Source: Thioalkalivibrio sulfidiphilus HL-EbGr7
Lineage (GTDB): Bacteria > Pseudomonadota > Gammaproteobacteria > Ectothiorhodospirales > Ectothiorhodospiraceae
Direction of reading: 5' to 3'
Length of the DNA stretch: 64,000 nt
NCBI RefSeq assembly: GCF_000021985.1
Contig: NC_011901.1
Span: 3,048,501 to 3,112,500 of the forward strand
Shown: positions 35,237-41,604 of the stretch, one piece after another
Layout of the letters: each line of letters opens with the position of its first letter
Numbering within the stretch: position 1 is the stretch's first letter
The notes under the pieces: model-generated
What the model was told of the DNA's origin: nothing
The model's database searches: none
What the model saw: the letters and a program-made list of their open reading frames with translations, nothing else
Translations under genes and position numbers: made by a program

Positions 35237-36420
35237 TGTTCCGGGTCCCAACGGATGTAGCACTGCTCCGTCAAAAAGTACAAAGCAGCAAGAACCGTCT
35301 TATGGGAGAAATCGCGGTAATGCTGGTTCCGAGACCAGATCGGGTTAATTACTTTTTCTTGCAGCGCATCTTGCACATTATCATCGGGCGCACTCTTGCA
35401 AATTAGAGGGTGATAGATGTGGGTCATGAAATGCTGTTCGACTTCGGAGAGCAGGCCGTCGTTCCGCTCGCGCTCTTCCGTATACAGACCCAGTTTCGCG
35501 TAGTTGCGAGCAAATTTGTTCTGATAGCGGTTAGCGTTTGAGTATTCGTGCTGCCTCCCGGCGTCGATCAGCTTTTGTAACAAGTCCCGTCGGTCGTCTT
35601 CGGATTGCTCGCCGTAGTCATCTGCAGGAAACCCTGCGCTGCCATTGCCGGTCGCTTTGGGGAGTATCTTGCGAATGCGCCGTTCCAAACTCACATAGAC
35701 GACGTCTTCTTTGTCCTTGGGTTTGCTGATGTTGATATGGTCCTTATCGACGGGAATAGGCTGTGTTCCTTGAACACCTGGGTCAGCAGAATCTCTCGGA
35801 ACGACGATCGCTGCTTTCTTGGTCTTGAAAGTCTCGACAAAGACCACTGTTTTGAACTCGCTGTTTCCATTGGCGAAGTTCCGATAATGCTGATTCAACT
35901 CAGTCAATGCTCCAGAATCGTCGGTAAGCAGCCCAACGTGCTTTGAGGAAAAATGCGGTAAGAAGGCATCAAGAACCGACGCCAATGACGAGCCTTTGTG
36001 AGGCGTAGCCAAGAACACAACCATTCGGAGCGAAGATGCAATCTGCTTCCAATCTTCGTCATCAGAATCAGATGCCGTCCGGATAATCTGCTTGGCGAGA
36101 ATTCCACCGAGACTATGGCATACGAAAACCAGCGGTCTTTCTCCGATTCCTCGACCAACCATGGCCTCGATCACATTGACCGCTCGCTCATAGAGGTTCA
36201 TCTCCTTTTTAGCCCATTTGCCAAACAAGCTGGCTGGATAGCCCAGAGAATGGACGGCCGCATTAGGAATGGTGTCGCAAAGCCACTCAGGCCAGAATTC
36301 ACCGGTGTCTTCAGATTGCCACGTCTCTTCAGGATCTCCCGTTAGGCCGTGGATGAAGACGATATCTGCGTCAGAATGGTCTGGTCCGCAGACGCTACGG
36401 AAGACTAACTCTTCAGGCAT
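35233..36420 (-). CDS. ABC-3C effector: alpha/beta hydrolase fused to C-terminal partner domain
   Basis: 395 residues. Residues 1-250 form an alpha/beta-hydrolase of the SERAC1/PGAP1-like lipase type: DIVFIHGLTGDPEETW (oxyanion region), nucleophile S103 in VFVCHSLGGILAKQ, FLATPHKGS, and H228 in DKDHINIS completing a Ser-Asp-His set (D210 is a candidate). Residues about 265-395 are a helical domain (LLSEVEQHFMTHIYHPLICK; ALYFLTEQCYIRWD) consistent with the ABC-3C C-terminal domain. It is first in the operon. A lipid- or ester-cleaving toxic effector released upon ATPase signalling is the likely role (inference). Confidence 0.78.
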   Translation of the reverse strand: MPEELVFRSVCGPDHSDADIVFIHGLTGDPEETWQSEDTGEFWPEWLCDTIPNAAVHSLGYPASLFGKWAKKEMNLYERAVNVIEAMVGRGIGERPLVFVCHSLGGILAKQIIRTASDSDDEDWKQIASSLRMVVFLATPHKGSSLASVLDAFLPHFSSKHVGLLTDDSGALTELNQHYRNFANGNSEFKTVVFVETFKTKKAAIVVPRDSADPGVQGTQPIPVDKDHINISKPKDKEDVVYVSLERRIRKILPKATGNGSAGFPADDYGEQSEDDRRDLLQKLIDAGRQHEYSNANRYQNKFARNYAKLGLYTEERERNDGLLSEVEQHFMTHIYHPLICKSAPDDNVQDALQEKVINPIWSRNQHYRDFSHKTVLAALYFLTEQCYIRWDPEQ

Positions 36421-36502
36421 GCTTCATGGCTCCCGGAGAAGTACAAGAAGAATTAATACAGCATCTTGGATGATAAGCTGTCTATAACAGTCGCTGCGTA
36501 TT
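36421..36502. promoter_or_regulatory. Leader of the ABC-3C operon
   Basis: 82 bp between the attC site and the hydrolase start, AT-rich on the minus strand (TTGTACTTCTCCGGGAGCC before ATG, with GGGAG as ribosome site). A promoter must lie here or beyond attC; TTATCATCCAAGATGCTGTATTAAT-like sequence gives a possible TATTAA -10 (about 36453-36458). Confidence 0.4.
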
Positions 36503-36595
36503 CTCATAACGACGAAGGTGAGCCGCTAGCTGCTCGTGGGCGCAGCGAAGCTGCAGCCCGTGGGTAACCAGTCGGCTCCACCGCCTTGTTAGAGC
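36503..36595. other. Integron attC recombination site
   Basis: Outer cores TCATAAC (36504-36510) and GTTAGAG (36588-36594) fit the inverted RYYYAAC...GTTRRRY pattern with small deviation. Inside, GGCTCCACC and GGTGAGCC form the second pairing block, and GGGCGCAGC/GCTGCAGCCC the central hairpin. It follows directly on the stop of the gene at 36599 (minus strand), as attC does at the 3' end of a cassette gene. Confidence 0.75.
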
Positions 36596-36598
36596 GCG

Positions 36599-37114
36599 TC
36601 ACAACCGACGTTCCTTCAGTTTGTCTAAAAGCAGGGTAATGCAATCATTTGCTTTCTGTGTACGCACAGCGTTAAATCCCTGCCAATTATAATTTGGCGA
36701 ATACCCAAGACACTCGTTAACTTCTTTAGATTTAAGACTGATTTTCTGCAACTTTGTAAGAAAATAAATGAGCGGCCAGGTTTCGCCATCTGTGGTATCT
36801 CTACCCCATAGAGCCAAAGCTAATTCTTCATTTATTACCTTAAAAACTGTAACACCCCTCATTACTACGTCTTGTTGTTTTCTGAAAAGAACAAGGGTTT
36901 GATTGTCAACCATATTTGCCCATGCGGCAGATTGTGCATATTTTGCGCCCCAGAGGTTAACGCTTTTATCTCCGTAAATGCTTCGGATTTTGGCTTGCTC
37001 GGCTTGCGTCAAATATTTAAATAAGAACTCTTGTCTTTTGGGTATACGAAGACCCGAAAGCTCATTGAACTCGGCCTGTTTGCTAGAGATTTGTTGTAAT
37101 GCGATTCTTGCCAT
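36599..37114 (-). CDS. Integron-cassette protein with EVE/PUA-like domain (tentative)
   Basis: 171 residues, AT-rich. A family is not certain. The segment LALALWGRDTTDGETWPLIY followed by FL, then NECLGYSPNYNWQGFNAV resembles the WG-x-D-GETW-YIYFL and GY-x-NY-GF patterns of EVE/YTH-like PUA-superfamily domains that read modified bases. The N-terminus (SGLRIPKRQEFLFKYLTQAEQAKI) would be a helical extension. The gene is bounded by attC at its 3' end and a 63-bp palindromic repeat 5 nt upstream of its start. Confidence 0.55.
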   Translation of the reverse strand: MARIALQQISSKQAEFNELSGLRIPKRQEFLFKYLTQAEQAKIRSIYGDKSVNLWGAKYAQSAAWANMVDNQTLVLFRKQQDVVMRGVTVFKVINEELALALWGRDTTDGETWPLIYFLTKLQKISLKSKEVNECLGYSPNYNWQGFNAVRTQKANDCITLLLDKLKERRL

Positions 37115-37118
37115 AGGA

Positions 37119-37181
37119 GAAACCAGGTCAGAGAGGAATTGTCGTTAATATCAGAGGCATTTGCGCTCTGACCCGGTTTCT
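37119..37181. repeat. 63-bp palindromic direct repeat, copy 1
   Basis: Ends GAAACCAGGTCAGAG and CTCTGACCCGGTTTC form a 15-bp inverted pair; the interior is GAATTGTCGTTAATAT-CAGAGGCATTTG. Copy 2 (37887-37949) differs at four positions. GGTCAGAG...CTCTGACC ends resemble REP/Y1-transposase-associated palindromes. Confidence 0.88.
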
Positions 37182-37230
37182 TTGGTGCACAAACAAATCT
37201 GACGCCTTTTTTCGACACTTTTTTCACTTT

Positions 37231-37245
37231 CTGACCCGGTTTCTT
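37231..37245. repeat. Partial third copy of the GGTCAGAG repeat
   Basis: CTGACCCGGTTTCTT, identical to the right end of the 63-bp repeats, lies directly before the integrase remnant. Confidence 0.75.
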
Positions 37246-37249
37246 GGGT

Positions 37250-37424
37250 TTCTTGCGCCACACGCTGCGCCACAGCTTCACCACCCATCTGCTCGAGAGC
37301 GGCTACGACATCCGCACGGTACAGGAATTGCAGGGGCACGCGGACGAGGCCACCACCCTGACCTACGCTCATGCGCTCAATCGCGGTGGGCTCGTAGTGC
37401 GCAGCCTGCTGGATGCAGGCTGAC
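37250..37424 (+). pseudogene. Integron integrase remnant (IntI C-terminal end)
   Basis: The frame reads [55 protein letters not shown] and stop. This is the tyrosine-recombinase C-terminus with box II RH (LRHSF), GH and nucleophile Tyr (LTYAHAL), and the LNRGG-VRS-LD ending specific to IntI. About 80 % of the gene, including the IntI patch and first Arg, is missing; similarity stops abruptly at the partial palindromic repeat. Its orientation would place attI and cassettes to the left, where the attC and minus-strand cassettes are. Confidence 0.85.
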
Positions 37425-37886
37425 GGGGATGCAACGGGCAGATCCATGAACGACCACACTCCCTGTCTGTCTTCTCTGACCTGACTTTAACGGCTGTGGG
37501 TGAGGCAGGCAAACGCGGGGACGGGGTCGTGTCTCCGCGCACGCACGGAGCCATGATTGGCTGCGGACAGGAGACCTACGTGTGCCTGCCGGGATCGCCC
37601 GCCAGGCGGGGCTCAAACGTTGGCAACGGAAGCACTCCAGCCGAAATGACATAGCACCGCATCACTCATTGATCACAAGGGTGGCGGAGTAACCCGAGCA
37701 AGCGCGGCCGGTGGTCGCATCGACGTTTGGAACATGCGCCCGCATGCCGTTGGTATATGTCGGACATTTATGCGGACATCAATCAACCGTTTCCTCGGAT
37801 TACCAATCCGCTAAGCTTATGATATTGTGGATAACATGCATGAGAAAGATACGGACAATAATGCGGACGTGAAAACGGCCCTGTGA
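37425..37886. other. Non-coding stretch with GGAC direct repeats
   Basis: No plausible gene. Two related 20-mers, CGGACATTTATGCGGACAT (37761-37779) and CGGACAATAATGCGGACGT (37852-37870), lie about 90 bp apart around an AT-rich segment with TTGTGGATAAC. They could be recombinase or replication-protein sites. Confidence 0.5.
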
Positions 37887-37949
37887 GAAACAGGGTCAGA
37901 GAGGAATTGTCGTTAATATTAGAGGCATTTGCTCTCTGACCCGGTTTCT
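37887..37949. repeat. 63-bp palindromic direct repeat, copy 2
   Basis: Same structure as 37119-37181. It ends 6 nt before the stop codon of the NYN gene on the other strand. Confidence 0.88.
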
Positions 37950-37955
37950 TCGTTG

Positions 37956-38594
37956 TCACCAAGCCTGGGGCTTATGCAACGAAGTCCCAGGTATGGGGTC
38001 CGGCAACAAACTCTGTTCAAGCGCCCATCTGCGGATGGGCCTTACGAAATCCGCATAGCGCTTGAGTTGCGCGGATGTCTTTCGTTTCGGCGCACCTGGT
38101 GTCACCAGGCCGATGACTTTATCGTGATGGGTCTTAACCAACCTCAGTGACTCTGCCAGATCGGAGTCATTGGATACGATCACCGCGCAATCATATGCAT
38201 CTTGCCAGGCATCATTGAGCACATGCAGGGCCAGGTTCACATCCGAGCCCTTTTCCTCATTTTTCCAGACATGTACCAGCCGAGGAGGCGGATTCGCGTT
38301 CTCCATGGAGACGCGATGTCGCAGAAAGTGGCCGTAGTAGACCTCCACCTTGGGGGAGTGCTTTTGAATAGCCCTCAGATAGGTAGCCTGTCGAATCGAG
38401 ACATCCGGGTCCTGTGCCGTGGGTTGAACCTTCGCGGTGAAATACTTAATGCGAACAAGGTTGTTGCGCTCACCCAGAACCCTGACGAACAGGGCTTCCA
38501 GATCCAGCCACTTATAGTCCGTACCCTTCAGTGAGCCATAGTAAAAATTGAACCCATCGATATAGACGATTGTGCGAAGCTGGCTGGATGACAT
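37956..38594 (-). CDS. NYN (PIN-like) domain RNase-type protein
   Basis: 212 residues from MSSSQLRTIVYIDGFNFYYG (ATG 38594, after CAGGACAGGGAA); an upstream ATG at 38666 would read through a terminator hairpin. NYN acidic residues are visible: D in VYIDGFN, D in GSDVNLALHVLNDAW, D in CAVIVSNDSDLAE. LabA/PF01936-like proteins of this length act as metal-dependent RNases or toxins. It lies at the island end beside tRNA-Phe; GC is intermediate. Confidence 0.82.
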   Translation of the reverse strand: MSSSQLRTIVYIDGFNFYYGSLKGTDYKWLDLEALFVRVLGERNNLVRIKYFTAKVQPTAQDPDVSIRQATYLRAIQKHSPKVEVYYGHFLRHRVSMENANPPPRLVHVWKNEEKGSDVNLALHVLNDAWQDAYDCAVIVSNDSDLAESLRLVKTHHDKVIGLVTPGAPKRKTSAQLKRYADFVRPIRRWALEQSLLPDPIPGTSLHKPQAW

Positions 38595-38606
38595 TTCCCT
38601 GTCCTG

Positions 38607-38633
38607 AAAAAAGCAGGGGCCCCTGAGGGCCCC
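38607..38633 (-). terminator. Rho-independent terminator upstream of the NYN gene
   Basis: On the minus strand GGGGCCC-TCAG-GGGCCCC followed by TGCTTTTTT. It lies between tRNA-Phe and the NYN start, so it can end the tRNA transcript or attenuate NYN expression. Confidence 0.8.
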
Positions 38634-38730
38634 GCGCCCGGCAGTCGAAACCACCGGGGTAGTCATGCTCTTTGTTAGACCATTGCCATGATGTCGTCAA
38701 GAAATGTCAGGGCAATGTCGCAGGCTTAAA

Positions 38731-38806
38731 TGGTGGCCAGGGACGGAATCGAACCGCCGACACGGGGATTTTCAATCCCCTGCTCTACCAACTGAGCTAC
38801 CTGGCC
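38731..38806 (-). tRNA. tRNA-Phe (GAA)
   Basis: A 76-nt cloverleaf with 7-bp acceptor GGCCAGG/CCTGGCC, D-arm GCTCAGTTGGTAGAGC, anticodon loop TTGAAAA (GAA), T-loop GGTTCGATTCC and encoded CCA. The 3' end points into the island, the side where integrative elements usually insert, but no duplicated tRNA end was found. Confidence 0.97.
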
Positions 38807-38907
38807 TGATCTGACTGACACCACCCGTGTCGGGCCTTGAGATGGCCTGGGGCGGGGTCGAAGGGGCTGTATTAAAGCGGGCGCGGGGCCCGGCGTCAAG
38901 AAGGCAG

Positions 38908-38980
38908 TGGCGAGTGGCAAGTCTCAAGTGGCCAGGGAACCCGGTTTTCCTTGAGACTTGCCACTCGCCACTTGCCACTG
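38908..38980. repeat. Heptamer hairpin repeat (GTGGCAA/GTCTCAA family)
   Basis: Left GTGGCGA, GTGGCAA, GTCTCAA, GTGGCCA; right TTGAGACTTGCCACTCGCCA and CTTGCCA. It is between yggX and tRNA-Phe. Confidence 0.88.
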
Positions 38981-38981
38981 T

Positions 38982-39254
38982 TCATTTGCTGGGGGCTACA
39001 TAACCCTCGGGCTTGGTGGAGCCGCCGCTGAAGAAGAACTTGTCCATTTCCTCTTCCAGGAACTTGCGGGCCTTGGGGTCCACGGGGGTGAGGCGGTATT
39101 CGTTGATCAGCATGGTCTGGTGCTTGACCCACTTCTGCCAGGCCTCCTTGGAGACCCCTTCGTAGATCTTCTTGCCCAGTTCCCCGGGGTAGGGGGGGAA
39201 GTCCAGGCCTTCGGCCTCTTTACCCAGCAGTACGCAGTTCACCATGCGAGCCAT
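38982..39254 (-). CDS. yggX: YggX, Fe(2+)-trafficking/oxidative damage protection protein
   Basis: 90 residues ([48 protein letters not shown]) with the single conserved Cys7. YggX protects Fe-S clusters and trafficks iron. It lies 12 nt after mutY, the standard mutY-yggX operon, fitting protection of the MutY Fe-S cluster. Confidence 0.97.
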   Translation of the reverse strand: MARMVNCVLLGKEAEGLDFPPYPGELGKKIYEGVSKEAWQKWVKHQTMLINEYRLTPVDPKARKFLEEEMDKFFFSGGSTKPEGYVAPSK

Positions 39255-39266
39255 GTGTCTTTCCTT

Positions 39267-40313
39267 TTAGAGATCCAGTTTTTCAAGCAGTTGGGCCACC
39301 GGGGCTGCGAGCCCGAGGCCTGATGAGGTCCGGGTGTTATACCAGACCCGCCCGGGCGCTTCCATCACACAGCCGGCAGGGTCTTGCAACGAGACCCGCA
39401 GCGGGGTGATGCGCAGGCGGAAGTGGGTGAAGGTGTGGATGAAGGGATTCCAGGCCTCCAGCCGTTGCGGCTCCAGGCCCAGGGACGCGCGGCACCAGGC
39501 CAGGGCCGATGCCTCGTCATCCACCTCGGGGAAGCCCCAGAGTCCACCCCACAGCCCCCGCGCCGGGCGCTGTTCCAGCAGCACCCCTTCCGGCGTGGTG
39601 ACCATGAGCATGCAGGTCTCGCGCAGGGGCTGGACACGCTTCGGGCGCGGCGCGGGCAGCTCGCCGGTGCGGCCCTCGAGACGCGCACGGCAGTCTTCCG
39701 CGACAGGACAGCGGCCGCAGGCGGGGCGGCTGCGGGTACAGACCGTGGCGCCCAGGTCCATGATGGCCTGGGTGTACTCGGCCACCCGTTCAGCGGGGGT
39801 GTGGGCCTCGGCCAGGCACCACAGATCGCGCAGCACCACCGTCTCGCCGCTCCAGCCCTCCACGGCCCGGTGCCGGGCCAGTACCCGCTTGACGTTGCCG
39901 TCCAGGATGGGCTGGCGCTGCCCGCAGGCGAGCGCAAGGATGGCCCCGGCAGTGGAGCGGCCGATGCCCGGCAGGGACTGTAGGGCCTCGATGTCTTCGG
40001 GGAAACGCCCGCCGTGCTGATCGCGGACCACCTGGGCGGCCTTGTGCAGGTTGCGGGCCCGGGCGTAGTAGCCGAGCCCGGACCAGTGATGCAGCACCTG
40101 GTCCAGGGGCGCGTCGGCGAGGCTCGCCACGTCCGGGAAGCGCGCCATGAAGCGCTGGTAATAGGGGATCACGGTGCCCACCTGGGTCTGCTGCAGCATG
40201 ATCTCCGAGACCCAGACCCGGTAGGGGTTGATGTCCTGTTGCCAGGGCAGGTCGTGGCGGCCATGGCGATCGAACCAGGCGAGCAGGCGTTGGCTGAAAT
40301 CGGATGCGGACAT
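39267..40313 (-). CDS. mutY: Adenine DNA glycosylase MutY
   Basis: 348 residues; removes A opposite 8-oxoG. The helix-hairpin-helix [17 protein letters not shown], catalytic Asp in [12 protein letters not shown], Glu in [12 protein letters not shown], and the 4Fe-4S loop [17 protein letters not shown] are intact. The C-terminal Nudix-like domain ([21 protein letters not shown]) recognises 8-oxoG. Start [14 protein letters not shown] at 40313; the ATG at 40385 overlaps the upstream gene. Confidence 0.97.
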   Translation of the reverse strand: MSASDFSQRLLAWFDRHGRHDLPWQQDINPYRVWVSEIMLQQTQVGTVIPYYQRFMARFPDVASLADAPLDQVLHHWSGLGYYARARNLHKAAQVVRDQHGGRFPEDIEALQSLPGIGRSTAGAILALACGQRQPILDGNVKRVLARHRAVEGWSGETVVLRDLWCLAEAHTPAERVAEYTQAIMDLGATVCTRSRPACGRCPVAEDCRARLEGRTGELPAPRPKRVQPLRETCMLMVTTPEGVLLEQRPARGLWGGLWGFPEVDDEASALAWCRASLGLEPQRLEAWNPFIHTFTHFRLRITPLRVSLQDPAGCVMEAPGRVWYNTRTSSGLGLAAPVAQLLEKLDL

Positions 40314-40332
40314 GAGGGCGTTGGCAGTCGTC

Positions 40333-41022
40333 TCAGCGGCCCCGGTGGGCCCAGGCGACGCGCTCCAGGCGCGGCATGGATTCACGGAATTGCCGCTCCA
40401 CGGAGCGGCGCACCATAGGCGGACCGATCAGGGGCGGTATCCACACGTCGGGTTCCACCCAGCCGGAGAACACCAGGCGCGTCTGGCGTTGCGAGACCGC
40501 CTCGGTGCGCCAGGAGAAATGCCCGGCGCGCACGTCGCTCTGGGCGGGCACGCTCTGGGCACTGCTCCAGGCGCCACGACCGGGTGCCCGTCGCACGTCC
40601 AGGACATGCTCCAGGCGGCGGCAGAAGAACAACACACAGCCCTCCATGTGGGCACGCACCCGCTGCACGCCATCGCCGAAGTCCTGCTCGATGCCGCTGT
40701 CGATCACCAGGGGGAAGATCAGGCCCAGCCGCTCGTAGTCGTGGATGGCCGCGATGACCCCCGACTCCGGGGCGGCCAGCAGCACATCCAGGTGGATATC
40801 CATGCGCGCACCGTCGAAGCGCACCTGCACCGGCTGGCCGGTAGCAGCAGGTGTCGCAGCCGCGATGGCCGACGCGCACAGCGTGAGCGCCATCACAAAA
40901 CAAAGCACCAGCCATCGGCGCGACCGACGAAGGGTCTCGTACGATCGGCGAACGGGGCCGGTCTGGATTGCTCCGGGGGAAACACCGGGAGTACCGTGAA
41001 ATCGCAGCATCATCATCAGCAA
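40333..41022 (-). CDS. SRPBCC-fold lipid-binding-like secreted protein
   Basis: Up to 229 residues. A signal-like helix ([21 protein letters not shown]) lies at about 35-55, so the true start may be the GTG at 40953 or ATG 40890 rather than 41022. The mature part ([57 protein letters not shown]) fits the START/polyketide-cyclase (SRPBCC) fold. Ligand unknown. It is upstream of mutY with 19 nt between, so probably the same transcript. Confidence 0.7.
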   Translation of the reverse strand: MLMMMLRFHGTPGVSPGAIQTGPVRRSYETLRRSRRWLVLCFVMALTLCASAIAAATPAATGQPVQVRFDGARMDIHLDVLLAAPESGVIAAIHDYERLGLIFPLVIDSGIEQDFGDGVQRVRAHMEGCVLFFCRRLEHVLDVRRAPGRGAWSSAQSVPAQSDVRAGHFSWRTEAVSQRQTRLVFSGWVEPDVWIPPLIGPPMVRRSVERQFRESMPRLERVAWAHRGR

Positions 41023-41036
41023 CGAGGTAAGCCGTC

Positions 41037-41522
41037 ATGGACAAGACCGGCATCTACAGCAAGACCCCCAAGGGCCTCGAGGAAATCGACACCCGGGCCC
41101 TCAAACTTCCTCCCAAGCTTCGCCAGCTGCTCATCATGGTCGATGGCCAAACCGACGTCGCCAGCCTGGTCGATCGTTTCGAGCAGGAGAACGCCGTGGG
41201 TCACATCATCGCCCTGGAACACATGGGCCTGATCACCCTCAGCCGTGGTACCGCGGTACACGACGTGTCGGAATTCGGCGACGGGGCCAACGACCCGGTG
41301 GGCCGCGAAGAGGACGTCAGCGCGCTGCGGCTCGAACTCAGTCACCTGCTGCTCGACAGCCTCGGTCCCATGGCCACCGACATGGCCATGAAGGTCGAGG
41401 CCTGCAAGAGCCGCGCGGAACTGCGCGCCCTGTGCGAGACCTGCCGCAACATGGTCACCGGCATGGTCGGCAAGGCACGGGGCGACAAGTACTGGGCCCA
41501 GGTGGAGGCCCTGCTCGGCTGA
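41037..41522 (+). CDS. Conserved hypothetical protein, PATAN/PqqD-like N-terminus
   Basis: 161 residues. The first 70 (YSKTPKGLEEIDTRALKLPP; LIMVDGQTDVASLVDRFEQE) look like a small winged-helix domain; the C-terminal half is a helical bundle with a CETC pair. A GAGGTAAG ribosome site precedes the ATG. Function is unknown. The gene is alone on its strand and ends in a strong hairpin. Confidence 0.7.
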   Translation: MDKTGIYSKTPKGLEEIDTRALKLPPKLRQLLIMVDGQTDVASLVDRFEQENAVGHIIALEHMGLITLSRGTAVHDVSEFGDGANDPVGREEDVSALRLELSHLLLDSLGPMATDMAMKVEACKSRAELRALCETCRNMVTGMVGKARGDKYWAQVEALLG

Positions 41523-41525
41523 ACG

Positions 41526-41557
41526 CATGTGGCCGGTGCGGGTGCACCGGCCACATG
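41526..41557. terminator. Perfect 14-bp stem hairpin between convergent genes
   Basis: CATGTGGCCGGTGC and its exact inverse around a GGGT loop. There is no T run, but its position between the two stop codons supports a terminator or transcript-stabilising role. Confidence 0.65.
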
Positions 41558-41604
41558 GGTGGTTCCTTCACGGCGATGTGATCGCACAGCGCCCGGGTGG
41601 TCTG

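Noticed and set aside
37009-37284. 91-codon minus-strand frame across the palindromic repeat
   Set aside because: It runs through copy 1 and the partial copy of the repeat and overlaps the start of the EVE-like gene; Lys-rich, no start context.
38674-38680. GTTAGAC (GTCTAAC on the minus strand) as a second attC/attI core upstream of the NYN gene
   Set aside because: The heptamer fits, but no partner core or inner pairing blocks lie within about 150 bp on either side.
38731-38806. tRNA-Phe as the insertion point of an integrative element
   Set aside because: The island lies on the expected side, but no duplicated 3' tRNA end is found at the left boundary near 32.1 kb and no full integrase is present.
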